Source: Hyphomicrobiales bacterium
Lineage (GTDB): Bacteria; Pseudomonadota; Alphaproteobacteria; Rhizobiales; Beijerinckiaceae
Direction: 5' to 3'
Assembly: GCA_026400535.1 (NCBI GenBank)
Contig: JAPLOU010000052.1
Location: forward strand, 223,159 to 287,158
Length of the DNA stretch: 64,000 nt
The position numbers and the translations under genes were made by a program. Shown here in pieces: positions 42,743 through 53,024 of the stretch (position 1 is the stretch's first letter; every line of letters starts with the position of its first letter). The notes below the pieces were generated by a model. It worked only from the letters and a program-made list of their open reading frames with translations, was not told the origin of the DNA and searched no databases.

Positions 42743-44035
42743 TCAACGACGCTTGCCGATTGGAGCGTAGTCGCGCTGCACCGCGCCGGTGTAGAGTTGG
42801 CGCGGCCGCCCGATTTTCTGGCTTGGGTCTTCGATCATTTCTTTCCACTGCGCGATCCAGCCGACAGTACGCGCCAACGCGAACAGCACGGTGAACATCG
42901 AGGTCGGGAAGCCCATCGCCTTCAGCGTGATACCCGAATAAAAATCGATGTTCGGATACAGTTTCTTCTCGATGAAATAGCTGTCCGACAGGGCAATCCG
43001 CTCAAGTTCAAGCGCCACATCCAGCAGCGGGTCATCCTTGATGCCGAGTTCAGTCAGAACCTCATGGCAGGTCTTCTGCATGATCTTGGCGCGCGGATCG
43101 TAGTTCTTGTAGACGCGGTGTCCAAAGCCCATCAGGCGGAACGGATCGTTCTTGTCCTTGGCCTTGGCGATGTATTTCGGGATGTTGTCGACATGGCCGA
43201 TTTCCTGAAGCATCTTCAAGGCCGCCTCGTTCGCGCCGCCATGGGCAGGGCCCCAGAGGCAGGCGATGCCGGCGGCGATGCAGGCGAACGGGTTCGCGCC
43301 TGAGGAACCGGCCAGGCGCACAGTCGACGTCGATGCATTCTGCTCGTGGTCGGCGTGCAGGATGAAAATGCGGTCTAGAGCCCGCGCCATGACCGGGTTG
43401 ACCTTGTACTCCTCGGCCGGCACCGCATAGCACATGCGCAGGAAGTTCGACGAGTAGTCGAGGCTATTGAGTGGATACACGAACGGCTGGCCGACCGTAT
43501 ACTTGTAGGCCATCGCCGCAAGCGTCGGCATTTTTGCGATCATCCGCATCGAGGCGATCATGCGCTGCGTCGGGTCCGAGATGTCAGTGGAATCGTGGTA
43601 AAAGGCCGACATTGCGCCGACGGCGCCGACCATCACGGCCATTGGGTGCGCATCGCGCCGAAAGCCCTGATAGAAACGGGCCATCTGCTCATGGACCATG
43701 GTGTGCCGCGTCACACGGTAGTCGAAGTCGGCCTTCTGGGCGGCGGTCGGCAATTCCCCGTAGAGCAGGAGATAGCAGGTCTCCAGAAAATCGCCATGCT
43801 CGGCCAGCTGCTCGATAGGGTAGCCGCGATACAGCAAGATGCCCGCGTCGCCGTCGATGAAGGTGATCTTCGATTCACAGCTCGCGGTCGAGGTAAAGCC
43901 CGGATCATAGGTGAACATACCGGTCTGCCCGTAGAGCCTCGCAATATCGATCACGCTCGGCCCGATAGTCCCGTTCTTCACGGTCACGTCGACCTGATGA
44001 TTGTCGACGACAATATGGCCCGTCACTGCGCCCAT
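42743..44035 (-). CDS. gltA: Citrate synthase
   Basis: First step of the citric acid cycle. 430 residues of the hexameric Gram-negative type: [23 protein letters not shown], catalytic histidine regions [15 protein letters not shown] and [29 protein letters not shown] and the C-terminal [17 protein letters not shown] 44035 has AAAGG upstream; the frame runs on to 44077 without support. Transcribed from the 44.1-44.3 kb region, next to an insertion-sequence mosaic but with its immediate upstream 240 bases apparently intact. Confidence 0.97.
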   Translation of the reverse strand: MGAVTGHIVVDNHQVDVTVKNGTIGPSVIDIARLYGQTGMFTYDPGFTSTASCESKITFIDGDAGILLYRGYPIEQLAEHGDFLETCYLLLYGELPTAAQKADFDYRVTRHTMVHEQMARFYQGFRRDAHPMAVMVGAVGAMSAFYHDSTDISDPTQRMIASMRMIAKMPTLAAMAYKYTVGQPFVYPLNSLDYSSNFLRMCYAVPAEEYKVNPVMARALDRIFILHADHEQNASTSTVRLAGSSGANPFACIAAGIACLWGPAHGGANEAALKMLQEIGHVDNIPKYIAKAKDKNDPFRLMGFGHRVYKNYDPRAKIMQKTCHEVLTELGIKDDPLLDVALELERIALSDSYFIEKKLYPNIDFYSGITLKAMGFPTSMFTVLFALARTVGWIAQWKEMIEDPSQKIGRPRQLYTGAVQRDYAPIGKRR

Positions 44036-44283
44036 GGTTGTGCACCTTTCCCACATTCTGCCGCAGCGGGGCGGCAAGTCACCGGCATGCGGGGCGATGC
44101 AACACAGTCGTCATGCTCTCCCCCGAAAGCTGTTACGATATAGCTAGCCTATCTGCCGCAGTGCAGCAACACACTCAAACGCCTGACCACGGCCCTGAAT
44201 GCGGGCTTAGTTTACCGGTTGAGGATTTCGGTGAGGCATGCGGGGTTTCTCACCGCTTTGTCGTGGCGTAACGCAAGCCTTCT

Positions 44284-44440
44284 TCAGGTGTTGTGACGTC
44301 GAGGGATGTTGAAAGCGAAAGGGTGGACGACGGCCATGTCGACTGGGACGTGGCCTGTTCGGGCGCGTGCTGCATCGTCACGGAAAACGACACCGAGGAC
44401 CCAGTGGAAAGAGTGTACGATGACCCGGCGGCTCCGGACA
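44284..44440 (-). pseudogene. ISAs1-family transposase, C-terminal fragment
   Basis: The minus strand reads NAVRSRRVIVHSFHWVLGVVF then RDDAARARTGHVPVDMAV and FAFNIPRRHN, matching the C-terminal DDE-glutamate region of ISAs1 transposases (the family reads roughly AVR-HW-IENSLHWVLDV-F-ED-ARAR). Key residues IENSLHW have changed to IVHSFHW, so this is a decayed relic. It is separated from the N-terminal half at 44665-45125 by an IS256 piece. Confidence 0.7.
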
Positions 44441-44510
44441 GCGTTGGCGATGGCTGCGATGGGGGGAAGCGATGTTCTCCATGGAAGCGGCGCTCGCCGT
44501 TCAGCCAGTC

Positions 44511-44665
44511 TAGGCACTGTCGTGAATTTTGTGCTTAAGGCCATAATGCCGCCAGTGGAGGGCGCATATGGCAATCAAGAAGGCCATGCTGGATCAGCTT
44601 GTGGCAGGGCGTGATCCGAAGATGCCTTCGCCAAGGACGACTTTCTCGACGATCTGAAAAAGGCG
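44511..44665 (+). pseudogene. IS256-family element, left end and first codons only
   Basis: After a leader GGCACTGTCGTGAATTTTGTG that closely resembles the one at 56930, the ATG at 44568 encodes MAIKKAMLDQLVAGRDPK, the standard opening of IS256 (mutator-type) transposases. A frameshift follows; the next frame continues AKDDFLDDLKKALAQ and then the similarity ends at about 44665. The element is inserted between the two halves of an ISAs1 transposase, antisense to it. Confidence 0.7.
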
Positions 44666-45125
44666 CTGGCCCAAGACAAGCCACTCGCGCGTGGCGAAGG
44701 CTGAGACCAGATGCTAAGCCGCCCGTCCGTTCGTCCTGTCATGGCTGCCATGCGAGGTCTTTCCGTCAATCGCCACCAGAGCCGGCGCATCGGGCCGCAG
44801 CGTCATCGCGCAGGACACGAAAGATCCGAAAACAGCCCGGGGTCGATCCGGTTCAGCACGATCCGCAGCCGGCGCGAGCCGGTGATGCCGTGACCAGAGG
44901 GCAGCAAACGCCGCACGAAAGGCAGGTTATCCTTGCCCCATTCCACAATCTCATCGAAATCGTCGCCGGCCCGGATCGTCCCGCATACCACCAGCAGCAA
45001 GACCTGGGCCAGCGGATGCGCCCCACGCCAGCTCTCGCGATCATCCTCAAGCAAACCGACATGATCCAGCAGAGCCCGCAAACGCCGCCGATCACTCCCA
45101 AACATAAATGCCTGCTTCAGCATCC
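44665..45125 (-). pseudogene. ISAs1-family transposase, N-terminal part
   Basis: On the minus strand: LRALLDHVGLLEDDRESWRG, AHPLAQVLLLVVCGTIRAGDD, FDEIVEWGKDNLPFVRRLLP and RIVLNRIDPGLFSD, the DDE_Tnp_1-associated N-terminus of ISAs1 transposases. After a frameshift near 44830 it continues LRPDAPALVAIDGKTSHGSHD, with the first catalytic aspartate, then an in-frame stop and LVSAFATREWLVLGQ. It ends where IS256 sequence begins. Not functional. Confidence 0.75.
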
Positions 45126-45199
45126 ATCCCTTGAATCTGGCCCACGCCAGCCGCCATGGGCTCGTTAACCTGAGTTCAGGGCCGTGAACGCCTGACGGG

Positions 45200-46627
45200 T
45201 CAGATCTTGGGAGCAATGTCCCGCAGGCGGCCGAGGCATTCCTCTCGGCCGAGCACGACGAGTACGTCGAATAGACCGGGCGAGGTGGTTTTGCCCGTCA
45301 GCGCCGCCCTCAGGGGCTGGGCGACCTGCCCAAGCTTCAGCCCCTGCGACTCGGCGAAGGCGCGCAAACAGGCCTCAGTGCCCGCAGCCGTCCAGTCAGG
45401 CAGTTCCGCCAGTCTGGCGGCCAGCAGGCCCAGCCTCGCCCGTGCGTCGGAATCGAGCAGGGCTGCTGCCTTCTCTTCCAGCGGCAGAGGGCGCGGAGTG
45501 TAGAGATAAGCCGCACTATCAAGCAGTTCGACCAGCGTCTTCGCCCGCTCTTTCAGCCCTGGCATGGCTTCCAACATCATGGCGCGCAAGCTGGGCTTCA
45601 TGGATGGACCGATCCCGCGGGCGGGCCCGAGGTCGGGTATGACGGCCTCCAGCGCCGCCATGATCTCGTCCACGGGGGCAGCGCGCATGTAGACACCATT
45701 GAGGTTTTCGAGCTTGGCGAAGTCAAACCGGGAGGCGGAGCGCCCTATTGAGCCAAGGTCAAACGCAGCGATCATCTCGTCGGTCGAAAACACCTCCTGA
45801 TCGCCATGGGCCCAGCCGAGACGGACGAGATAATTGCGCAGGGCAGCGGGCAGGTAGCCCATGGCCCGGTACGCGTCTACGCCGAGCGCGCCGTGCCGCT
45901 TGGACAACTTGCCGCCATCGGGTCCGTGGATCAGCGGAATATGCGCCATGGTCGGCACGGGCCAGCCCATGGCGTGGTATATCTGCGTCTGTCGCGCGGC
46001 GTTGGTGAGGTGGTCGTCGCCGCGGATGATATGGGTTACCCCCATGTCGTGATCGTCGACGACGACCGCGAGCATGTAGGTCGGCGTCCCGTCGGAACGG
46101 AGGAGGACGAGGTCGTCGAGATCCTTGTTTTGCCATACGACACGGCCTTGCACCTGGTCGTCGACTACGGTTTCGCCAGTCATAGGCGCGCGCAGTCGGA
46201 TCACCGGCTTCACGTCCTTCTGTGCAGTTGCCGGATCGCGGTCGCGCCAGCGGCCGTCATAGCGCAACGGACGCCCCTCGGCCCTGGCCAGCTCACGCAT
46301 TTCGTCGAGCTCGGCCTGTGTCGCATAGCAGCGGTAGGCTCGCCCGCGGGCGAGCATCTCATGGGCCACCTCCGCGTGGCGGGCCGCGCGAGCAAACTGG
46401 AAGATCGGATCGCCGTCCCAGTCCAAGCCCAGCCAACTGAGGCCATCGATGATAGCGCCGATCGCCGCCTCGGTCGAGCGCTCGCGGTCGGTGTCCTCGA
46501 TGCGCAGCAGCATCTTGCCCCCGAAGCGCTTGGCATAGAGCCAATTGAACAGAGCAGTCCGGCCGCCGCCAATATGCAGGAAACCGGTTGGCGAGGGGGC
46601 AAAGCGGGTTACGATTGGCGTGCTCAT
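45200..46627 (-). CDS. gltX: Glutamyl-tRNA synthetase
   Basis: Class I synthetase charging tRNA-Glu (and often tRNA-Gln in alphaproteobacteria). 475 residues: the HIGH-type motif [18 protein letters not shown] (His18), [21 protein letters not shown], the KMSKS-type motif [12 protein letters not shown] and a C-terminal anticodon-binding domain. Full length. The ATG at 46627 is the family start. Flanked by an ISAs1/IS256 graveyard downstream and a 500-base non-coding gap upstream. Confidence 0.96.
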   Translation of the reverse strand: MSTPIVTRFAPSPTGFLHIGGGRTALFNWLYAKRFGGKMLLRIEDTDRERSTEAAIGAIIDGLSWLGLDWDGDPIFQFARAARHAEVAHEMLARGRAYRCYATQAELDEMRELARAEGRPLRYDGRWRDRDPATAQKDVKPVIRLRAPMTGETVVDDQVQGRVVWQNKDLDDLVLLRSDGTPTYMLAVVVDDHDMGVTHIIRGDDHLTNAARQTQIYHAMGWPVPTMAHIPLIHGPDGGKLSKRHGALGVDAYRAMGYLPAALRNYLVRLGWAHGDQEVFSTDEMIAAFDLGSIGRSASRFDFAKLENLNGVYMRAAPVDEIMAALEAVIPDLGPARGIGPSMKPSLRAMMLEAMPGLKERAKTLVELLDSAAYLYTPRPLPLEEKAAALLDSDARARLGLLAARLAELPDWTAAGTEACLRAFAESQGLKLGQVAQPLRAALTGKTTSPGLFDVLVVLGREECLGRLRDIAPKI

Positions 46628-47126
46628 GGGATGTGGACCCCGGCGCGATGCGCCCGTGTGTGAGGACTGTTGGCTGGGGTGTGCAGAAGGCCGCGGCCAA
46701 GGTCAAGGCCGCTGCCGGATTTTGCGCCAAGGCCCCCAGGCCTGGCGCGCAAAGCCGCGCCAGGCTCAGCAATTGGGCGGGGATCGGATAATCTCTGCAA
46801 CGACAAAAGAGGGAAATCGCAAAGACGCACAGACCGCTCGAGCCTGCGCGCTGGCGGCTTGGGCGGCGCGTTCGTCCGGCAGCGTACGCTGGAAAGTCTG
46901 ACTTGCCGAGACGCTGTCAGGGCCTTCGAAGGTAATCACACAGGCCTTCGCAACAAAGAGCAACTGGCGCACACCGAAGCAGCTAAGGCTCACTCTCGGT
47001 GCAGATAGCCGGGCAGGGCCTCCTCGCCAGCACCGGCAGGAACCCAAGCCCGCAGCGCGCGTGGACACGGCGCAAGCTCACCAGCCGTGTCGCGCCGGCT
47101 CCGGCGTCCCGTTGATGATGAGGACC
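46628..47126. other. Non-coding gap between gltX and lexA
   Basis: About 500 bases. No frame on either strand gives a recognisable protein; the most protein-like stretch (minus strand, VITFEGPDSVSASQTF, about 46900) matches nothing I know. It contains a perfect hairpin at 46741-46764. In related genomes I remember a comEC gene near this position; no trace of it was visible. Confidence 0.5.
46741..46764. repeat. Perfect 9-bp inverted repeat upstream of gltX
   Basis: CCTGGCGCG, loop CAAAGC, CGCGCCAGG. It lies 114-137 bases upstream of the gltX start on the minus strand. There is no T run on either side, so it may be a factor-dependent terminator, a leader structure or an IS scar. Confidence 0.6.
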
Positions 47127-47831
47127 TCAATACCTACGCACCAGACTGACCAGCTTGCCCTGGATCTTCACCCGATCAGGACCGAGAACGCGTGTCTCGT
47201 AGGCCGGATTGGCCGCCTCAAGCCCGATTGACGTACCACGGCGGCGCAGCCGCTTCAGCGTCGCTTCTTCGTCATCGATGAGGGCGACGATGATCTCCCC
47301 GGTGTTCGCCGTTTCCTGCTTGCGGATAACGACCGTGTCGCCGTCCAGGATGCCGGCCTCAATCATTGAATCGCCCTGCACCTCGAGTGCGAAGTGCTCG
47401 CCAGACCCGAGCAGGTCCGGCGGGAGCGAAATACTGTGGGTCTTGTTCTGGATGGCCGTGATCGCGACGCCCGCCGCGATCCGTCCCATGACCGGGATCA
47501 TCAGGTTGCGGTTCGGCTCTTCGCTGCCACCGCGCGCAGGCTCGGAAGCGGAGCGCACGAGGCCGCCTTCAACGACACTCGGATTGAAGCGCGGACGTGC
47601 AGTGGCCGCGATGCTCGCATCCGGCAGCTTGATGACCTCAAGCGCGCGTGCCCGGTTCGGCAGCCGTCGGATGAAGCCGCGCTCCTCAAGCGCCATGATC
47701 AGCCGGTGGATGCCAGATTTTGAGCGCAGGTCGAGCGCCTCCTTCATCTCTTCGAAAGAGGGAGGCACTCCGGCCTCGCGCAGCCGTTCGTGGATGAACC
47801 TGAGCAGTTCATGTTGCTTGCGTGTGAGCAT
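47127..47831 (-). CDS. lexA: LexA repressor
   Basis: Master repressor of the SOS response; self-cleaves when RecA filaments form. 234 residues: N-terminal winged helix ([40 protein letters not shown]), linker, cleavage site Ala120-Gly121 in GRIAAGVAI, catalytic Ser155 in GDSMIEAGI and Lys193 in EATLKRL. The frame is open to 47990, but the start is the family ATG at 47831, with GGAG just upstream and the SOS box 60 bases further. Length and sequence are typical of alphaproteobacteria. Confidence 0.97.
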   Translation of the reverse strand: MLTRKQHELLRFIHERLREAGVPPSFEEMKEALDLRSKSGIHRLIMALEERGFIRRLPNRARALEVIKLPDASIAATARPRFNPSVVEGGLVRSASEPARGGSEEPNRNLMIPVMGRIAAGVAITAIQNKTHSISLPPDLLGSGEHFALEVQGDSMIEAGILDGDTVVIRKQETANTGEIIVALIDDEEATLKRLRRRGTSIGLEAANPAYETRVLGPDRVKIQGKLVSLVRRY

Positions 47832-47890
47832 CGGAACTCCAGCGTGGATACGCCCGGGGATCAAAAAACGTAACGTGAACACGTATACAT

Positions 47891-47905
47891 GTTCCTGCTG
47901 TGTTC
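47891..47905 (-). promoter_or_regulatory. SOS (LexA) box upstream of lexA
   Basis: GTTCCTGCTGTGTTC on the plus strand is a perfect GTTC-N7-GTTC direct repeat, centred about 67 bases upstream of the lexA start, in the 109-base interval between moeA and lexA. It implies that LexA represses its own gene and that lexA has a promoter separate from the moa/trp genes upstream. Confidence 0.85.
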
Positions 47906-47940
47906 TGCAAGTACCCGCTCTCTGGCAGTCCGAAAGGCTG

Positions 47941-49149
47941 CTAGAGGCGGATGATCCGGCAGGCGCTGCCTGCCTCCGCGGCCGGCGCATTGGCGGGCCG
48001 GATCAGCAACGCGTCAGCAGAGGCCATCAATCGCTGGATTGAGCTGTCCTGGGAGGTGAAGGGCGTCGCGACAAGATTTCCGGCGTCATCGCGCCCGATG
48101 CTGGCGCGCATGTACTCCTGGCGCAGGTCATTTGCCGGCAGCGCACGGCCGAGAAGGGCGCCCTCGCTCCGGTCCGCGTCCGGGTTCGGTTGCCCCAGAA
48201 GCCTTCTGAGCAACGGCTCCAGAAACAGGATGGCGCAGACCACAGACGACACTGGATTGCCGGGCAATCCGAGACAAAGCGTGGAACCGCGGACGCCAAA
48301 CATCAGTGGCTTTCCAGGGCGGACAGCGATCTTCCAGAAGTTGATCGCAAAGCCGTTGGCAACCAAGGCGGCCTGGACGAAATCGTGGTCGCCGACAGAT
48401 GCGCCGCCGCTTGTGACGATAAGATCAGATCGGTCCGCCGCATTCGCGATGGCTAGCCTGGTCGCATCCGCGTCGTCCGCCACAATGCCCTGGTCGTCTG
48501 CGAGCCCGCCCAGGCTCTCGACGAAGGCCGCCAGCGCATAGGCATTGGATGACACGATCTGGCCATCGCGCAGCGCAGCGCCCGGCAGGGCCAGTTCGTC
48601 CCCAGTCGAGAGAATCGCCACGCGGGGCTGGCTGCGGACTGTCAGCACGCTGTGGCCCATGCTGGCTGCCAGCCCGATATGGCGCGCGTCGAGCACCGTT
48701 CCGGCCTTTAAAAGACAGTCACCTGAGCGAAAATCCAATCCGGCGGACCTGACGAAGCGCCCGGCATGCTCAGCCTGTGTCGGTGTGATGATGCCTGTGC
48801 CGACGCCTTGGGCGTTCTCCTGGATCAGGATGGTGTCCGCCCCATGGGGAACCGGCGCGCCGGTAAAGATGCGTACCGCGTTCCCCGGGCCGACCGTCCC
48901 ACGGAACGGGTGGCCTGCCTTCGCTTCACCGAGAACACGCAAGGGCGCCAAGCCTGCCAGATCGGTGGCACGGACGGCATAGCCGTCCATGGCGGAGGCG
49001 GCGAAGGGCGGCTGGGTCCTGAGCGCCATAACACCCTCGGCAAGCGTCCGGCCACGGGCCCCGACGAGCGTGACAGTCTGCGTACCTGGCAAGGTGACAG
49101 CCGCCGCGAGCATGCGCGCCCGCGCCAAGTCTGGTGCCATCAGACTCAC
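47941..49149 (-). CDS. moeA: Molybdopterin molybdenumtransferase MoeA
   Basis: Inserts molybdenum into adenylylated molybdopterin. 402 residues: the MPT-binding opening ([17 protein letters not shown]), [32 protein letters not shown], the MoeA core motif [10 protein letters not shown] and [24 protein letters not shown], and PGKPLMFGV with [16 protein letters not shown] at 49149 overlaps the moaC stop (GTGA) and has GGGAG upstream; ATG 49140 is the alternative. Member of a trpG-trpD-trpC-moaC-moeA minus-strand unit. Confidence 0.95.
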   Translation of the reverse strand: MSLMAPDLARARMLAAAVTLPGTQTVTLVGARGRTLAEGVMALRTQPPFAASAMDGYAVRATDLAGLAPLRVLGEAKAGHPFRGTVGPGNAVRIFTGAPVPHGADTILIQENAQGVGTGIITPTQAEHAGRFVRSAGLDFRSGDCLLKAGTVLDARHIGLAASMGHSVLTVRSQPRVAILSTGDELALPGAALRDGQIVSSNAYALAAFVESLGGLADDQGIVADDADATRLAIANAADRSDLIVTSGGASVGDHDFVQAALVANGFAINFWKIAVRPGKPLMFGVRGSTLCLGLPGNPVSSVVCAILFLEPLLRRLLGQPNPDADRSEGALLGRALPANDLRQEYMRASIGRDDAGNLVATPFTSQDSSIQRLMASADALLIRPANAPAAEAGSACRIIRL

Positions 49150-49634
49150 GCGTCGGCTCTCCCCCGCTCGTAAACACCGGATTTCCCCCCCGACTTGTGG
49201 ACGAGCTGGATGGCATCAATCCGCATCCCGCGATCGGCGGCCTTGACCATATCGTAGATGGTAAGACAGGCGACGGACACCGCGGTGAGGGCCTCCATTT
49301 CCACGCCCGTCTGTCCGGCAACGCGTACCTCCGCACTGACGCGCACACCGGGCAGGGCCTCGTCAAGGACAAGGTCAACGGAGACCTTCGTGATGGCGAG
49401 CGGGTGGCAAAGAGGGATCAACTCGTGGGTCCGCTTGGCGGCCATAATCCCGGCCAGGCGGGCCGTGCCCAGGACATCGCCCTTTTTGGCGTCGCCGGCC
49501 CTGATCAGGGCAAGGGTTGCCGGCTGCATCACGACGGCCCCTTCTGCAACCGCGCGCCGCATGGTCACGGCCTTGTCGGCCACATCGACCATGTGAGCCT
49601 GACCTTGCGCATCGAGATGCGTCAACCGGCTCAT
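49146..49634 (-). CDS. moaC: Cyclic pyranopterin monophosphate synthase MoaC
   Basis: Second step of molybdenum cofactor synthesis. 162 residues: [21 protein letters not shown] at the start, [28 protein letters not shown] (the family signature), [22 protein letters not shown] and the C-terminal KSGGKSG. The start ATG 49634 overlaps the trpC stop by four bases. Full length, no oddities. The moaC-moeA pair after trpC is common in alphaproteobacteria. Confidence 0.97.
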   Translation of the reverse strand: MSRLTHLDAQGQAHMVDVADKAVTMRRAVAEGAVVMQPATLALIRAGDAKKGDVLGTARLAGIMAAKRTHELIPLCHPLAITKVSVDLVLDEALPGVRVSAEVRVAGQTGVEMEALTAVSVACLTIYDMVKAADRGMRIDAIQLVHKSGGKSGVYERGRADA

Positions 49635-50461
49635 GCATGCCCCCGTGGTTCGGCCCGCGAAAGCGCATCCAACGGGTTGAGCAGGGCGCGCGTCGCGGCG
49701 GCAACATCCTCCTGCCGCATCAGGCTTTCCCCCACGAGGAAGGTGCGGACTCCACATGCTCCGAGCCGCCGTGTATCGGAATGGTGAAAGATGCCACTTT
49801 CGCTGATGACGATCCGCCCGGCGGGAATCCGCGGAGCCAGGGCTTCGGTGACAGCCAGGTCGACATGGAAGGACCTGAGATCGCGATTGTTGATCCCGAT
49901 CAGCGGCGAGGGCAGGGCCAGGGCGCGGTCGAGTTCAGCCGCATCATGCACCTCGATCAGCGAGGCCATGCCGAGCTCGCTCGCCGTATCCACCAGGTCC
50001 CGGGCTTCGGTGTCCGAGACGCTGGCCATGATCACGAGGATGCAGTCCGCGCCCCAGGCGCGCGCTTCGTAGATCTGATAGGGCTCGAACATGAAGTCCT
50101 TGCGCAGCGCCGGCAGTCCACTGGCGGCGCGCGCCTGTTGCAGGAAAACCGGTCGGCCCTGAAAAGACGGCGTGTCGGTCAGCACGGACAGGCAGGCCGC
50201 GCCACCAGCCTTGTAGGCCGAGGCAAGCGAAGGCGGATCGAAATCGGCTCTGATCAGCCCTTTCGACGGGCTGGCCTTCTTGATTTCGGCAATGAGGGCG
50301 AGGCTCCCGGCCGCATGCTGCGCCTCGATCGCGCCCAAGAAGTTGCGCGGCGGCGGGCTGGTTTCGGCCAGCCGGCGCATGTCCGCGGGCGGAACTGCGG
50401 CCTTCGCCGCAGCGATTTCCTCACGCTTGTAGGCCTCGATCCGGGCGAGGATGTCACTCAC
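49631..50461 (-). CDS. trpC: Indole-3-glycerol phosphate synthase
   Basis: Forms the indole ring in tryptophan synthesis. 276 residues, GTG start: [39 protein letters not shown] (catalytic lysine), ALSVLTD-type [53 protein letters not shown] and ISESGI. It is a stand-alone IGPS, not fused to TrpF as in enterobacteria. Nine bases downstream of trpD and overlapping moaC. Confidence 0.97.
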   Translation of the reverse strand: MSDILARIEAYKREEIAAAKAAVPPADMRRLAETSPPPRNFLGAIEAQHAAGSLALIAEIKKASPSKGLIRADFDPPSLASAYKAGGAACLSVLTDTPSFQGRPVFLQQARAASGLPALRKDFMFEPYQIYEARAWGADCILVIMASVSDTEARDLVDTASELGMASLIEVHDAAELDRALALPSPLIGINNRDLRSFHVDLAVTEALAPRIPAGRIVISESGIFHHSDTRRLGACGVRTFLVGESLMRQEDVAAATRALLNPLDALSRAEPRGHA

Positions 50462-50470
50462 GCTACCCTC

Positions 50471-51484
50471 TCACGCGTTCGAGGCGGCAACAAGTCTGGC
50501 CAGCGTGGCTTTCGCGGCCCCGCTGTCCAGCGCGGCGCCCGCCCGTGCCACCCCGTCCTGCAGGTTTGCCGCGGCCCCCGCAACCACCAGCGACGCGCCG
50601 GCATTGAACACAGCGATATCGCGGTATGCGCTGCGTGCGCCGTCCAGCACTGCGGTCAGCGCGGCTGCGTTGACATCGGCGGTGCCGCCGCGCAGCTCAT
50701 CGAGCCGCGTGATCTGGAGGCCGACATCGGCGGGCGAGATGGTGAAGCTCCGCACCGATCCGTTCTCGAGTGCGACAACATGTGTGAGCCCCGTCGTCGT
50801 GACCTCGTCCAGCCCGTCCGCGCCGTGTACGGCCCAGACCCGCTCGCTGCCGAGCGCGCGCAGCACCTCGATCATGGGCATGAGCCAGCTCTGGGCAAAG
50901 GCGCCAAGGAGCTGGCGCTTGACGCCAGCCGGGTTCGAGAGCGGGCCTATCAGATTGAAGATCGTGCGCGTGCCAAGTTCGGTTCGCACCGGGGCGACAT
51001 GGCGCATCGACGCATGGTGCGTCGGCGCGAACATGAAGCCGACGCCGGCTTCGCGAATGCAGCGCTCGACACCGGCTACTTCGATGCCGACCTTGACACC
51101 CAGCGCGGTCAGGACATCCGCCGTGCCGGATTTCGAAGAGGCGGCGCGGTTGCCATGCTTCGCCACGGGAACGCCACAGGCGGCCACGATCAGGGAGGCG
51201 AGGGTCGAGATGTTATAGGTGCCGGCATTGTCGCCGCCGGTGCCGACGATGTCGATGGCGTCGGCGGGAGCGGTCACCCGCACAGCGCGGGCCCGAAGTG
51301 CGCTCACCGCCCCGTTGATTTCCTCGGTGGTCTCGCCGCGAACGCGCAGTGCCATCAGGAAGCCGGCGGCCTGGGCGGGGGTCACCTCGCCCGACAGGAT
51401 CGTGTCGAAGGCGGCGCGGGCTTCCGCCGCAGTAAGGCTGGCCCCGGTTGCGACCTTGGCGATGAAGGGTTTGAACGTATCCAT
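50471..51484 (-). CDS. trpD: Anthranilate phosphoribosyltransferase
   Basis: Transfers the phosphoribosyl group to anthranilate. 337 residues from [10 protein letters not shown]: the [21 protein letters not shown] motif (PRPP site), [60 protein letters not shown] and [14 protein letters not shown]. The frame extends to 51553 but MDTFKPF is the normal start. Not fused to TrpG. Between trpG and trpC. Confidence 0.97.
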   Translation of the reverse strand: MDTFKPFIAKVATGASLTAAEARAAFDTILSGEVTPAQAAGFLMALRVRGETTEEINGAVSALRARAVRVTAPADAIDIVGTGGDNAGTYNISTLASLIVAACGVPVAKHGNRAASSKSGTADVLTALGVKVGIEVAGVERCIREAGVGFMFAPTHHASMRHVAPVRTELGTRTIFNLIGPLSNPAGVKRQLLGAFAQSWLMPMIEVLRALGSERVWAVHGADGLDEVTTTGLTHVVALENGSVRSFTISPADVGLQITRLDELRGGTADVNAAALTAVLDGARSAYRDIAVFNAGASLVVAGAAANLQDGVARAGAALDSGAAKATLARLVAASNA

Positions 51485-51497
51485 GCTGTTTCCGGAC

Positions 51498-52109
51498 TTA
51501 GGCCATGATGGAAGGCGCGAGGTTCGCGTCGCGCCAAGCGGCAGCCATGTCAAGGAAATTGCGCACGATCAGCGCACCATGCTCCGACATGATGCTTTCA
51601 GGGTGGAACTGGACGCCGCAGATCGGCCAGTCGCGATGGCAGGCCGCCATGATAAGGCCATCATCGGTCTCGGCCTCGACCGCCAGCGCTGGCGGTAGGC
51701 TGTCGCGGTCGAGCACGAGCGAATGATAGCGCGTCGCGTCAAACGACCGGTTGATGCCACGAAACAGCCCTGTCCCGAGATGCCGGATCGTACTGATCTT
51801 GCCATGCATCGGCTCCGGCGCAAGGACGACGGCGCCACCAAAGGCCTGCCCGATGCTTTGCAGCCCAAGGCAGACGCCAAAGACGGGCTTTCGTCCTGGC
51901 GCGCCTGCCACGACGTCGAGACAGATGCCCGCCTCGGTCGGCGTGCACGGGCCGGGTGACAGCACAATGGCATCGGCATCGCTGGCAAGCGCGTCCTCGG
52001 CCAAAATGGCATCATTCCGGTACACCACGGTCTCAGCGCTCTGCGCGCCGACAAGCTGCACGAGGTTCCATGTGAAGCTGTCATAATTGTCGATCAGAAG
52101 GATCTTCAA
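51498..52109 (-). CDS. trpG: Anthranilate synthase component II (glutamine amidotransferase)
   Basis: Supplies ammonia to TrpE. About 203 residues: [33 protein letters not shown], the nucleophile cysteine in [29 protein letters not shown] and the catalytic histidine-glutamate [11 protein letters not shown]. The start is unclear: the residue before KILLID is encoded by TTG at 52109, and no ATG or GTG is available nearby, so a TTG start is proposed. The TadG-like pseudogene (plus strand) lies directly upstream, between trpG and trpE. Confidence 0.94.
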   Translation of the reverse strand: MKILLIDNYDSFTWNLVQLVGAQSAETVVYRNDAILAEDALASDADAIVLSPGPCTPTEAGICLDVVAGAPGRKPVFGVCLGLQSIGQAFGGAVVLAPEPMHGKISTIRHLGTGLFRGINRSFDATRYHSLVLDRDSLPPALAVEAETDDGLIMAACHRDWPICGVQFHPESIMSEHGALIVRNFLDMAAAWRDANLAPSIMA

Positions 52110-52312
52110 GGCCGTGAACCGGTTTGGGTGCTGATTGAATGCCTGTCGCTGCAAGCCGGGTCAAGGCACATGCATCGTTCGAAGCAACGGAACTCGCAAG
52201 GCAAGTGTTGATTCAAGGCACAGACAACAACCCCGCGCCTCAACGGTTCCTGCGGAGCTTTTTGCGCGATCCTTGTCGAAGCGTTCTGCAGCAGTACGCG
52301 TCGAGCGCAGCA

Positions 52313-52941
52313 ATGAAGGTTCAAACAAGCCGCCTGATGATGCGGTTTAGACGAGACGAACGCGGCGGCATCGCCTTGATGTTTGCACCCCTGATTGAGC
52401 CGCTGATCGGACTTGTCGGCGCTGCAGCCTTGCTGACCGTCGCAAGAATGTCAGGGCGAAACGAGGGCGAGCGCCGTGCTGTGGCCGATGCAACCTTTGC
52501 CACCAATGCTGGAACCGATGCGAGCCTTGTGCGCGTCCGCGCCCGGTTGCAAAGCCTTCGCGACAATGGCTGGCGCTATTGCGCGACCGGGGAACAAACC
52601 CATGTAGCGGTGTAGCGGTTTCCCGGCCCTGGCAACACGGCATCGCTGGATGTCGTCGCTGGAGCCGCGCACGGCGGGAACACGCTCAAGGTCACCGTGG
52701 TGCTCGACAACACCGGCTCGACAGCAGCTGACAACGGGCCCTTGCGGCCAGCGACCTGCCCAACAGCCTGTTCGTGTCCGGCGGTAACGGCTCGGGCCTG
52801 AAGGCTTCGATCGTTCCCTTCGTCGCCACGGTCAATCCGGGGCGGACCAATCTCGGGGTGAACGGCGTCGACAGAAGCAGCGATAGCAGCTTCCTTGCCG
52901 CCTGCATGCGCGCACGTTGGATCGGCAAAATTCCGAATTGA
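52313..52941 (+). pseudogene. TadE/TadG-like pilus assembly protein with vWA domain, disrupted
   Basis: The ATG at 52313 starts MKVQTSRLMMRFRRDERGGIALMFAPLIEPLIGLVGAAAL, a TadG-type N-terminus: RRD-RGG-IA before a single membrane helix. An in-frame TAG at 52613 interrupts it, and the same frame then continues NTLKVTVVLDNTGS, the start of a von Willebrand A domain (DNTGS corresponds to the MIDAS motif). A shift follows near 52740 and the other frame reads NSLFVSGGNGSGLKASIVPFVATVNPG to a stop at 52941. Length, stop and shift show it is dead. It sits antisense between trpE and trpG. Confidence 0.65.
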
Positions 52942-53024
52942 AACGGCTACCCTTTCTGGGTTCTGTCAGCGCCCGGCAGAACCGGAACCCGGCCTGTTGG
53001 CGCCGAGGTATATCTTTGTGCCGG

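Noticed and set aside
46766..47068. 100-residue minus-strand frame between lexA and gltX
   Set aside because: Locally protein-like but no start context, no known family and no continuity with neighbours.
49517..51508. 663-residue plus-strand frame across trpC and trpD
   Set aside because: Antisense to two clearly identified trp genes, with low-complexity arginine/glycine-rich translation and no motif.
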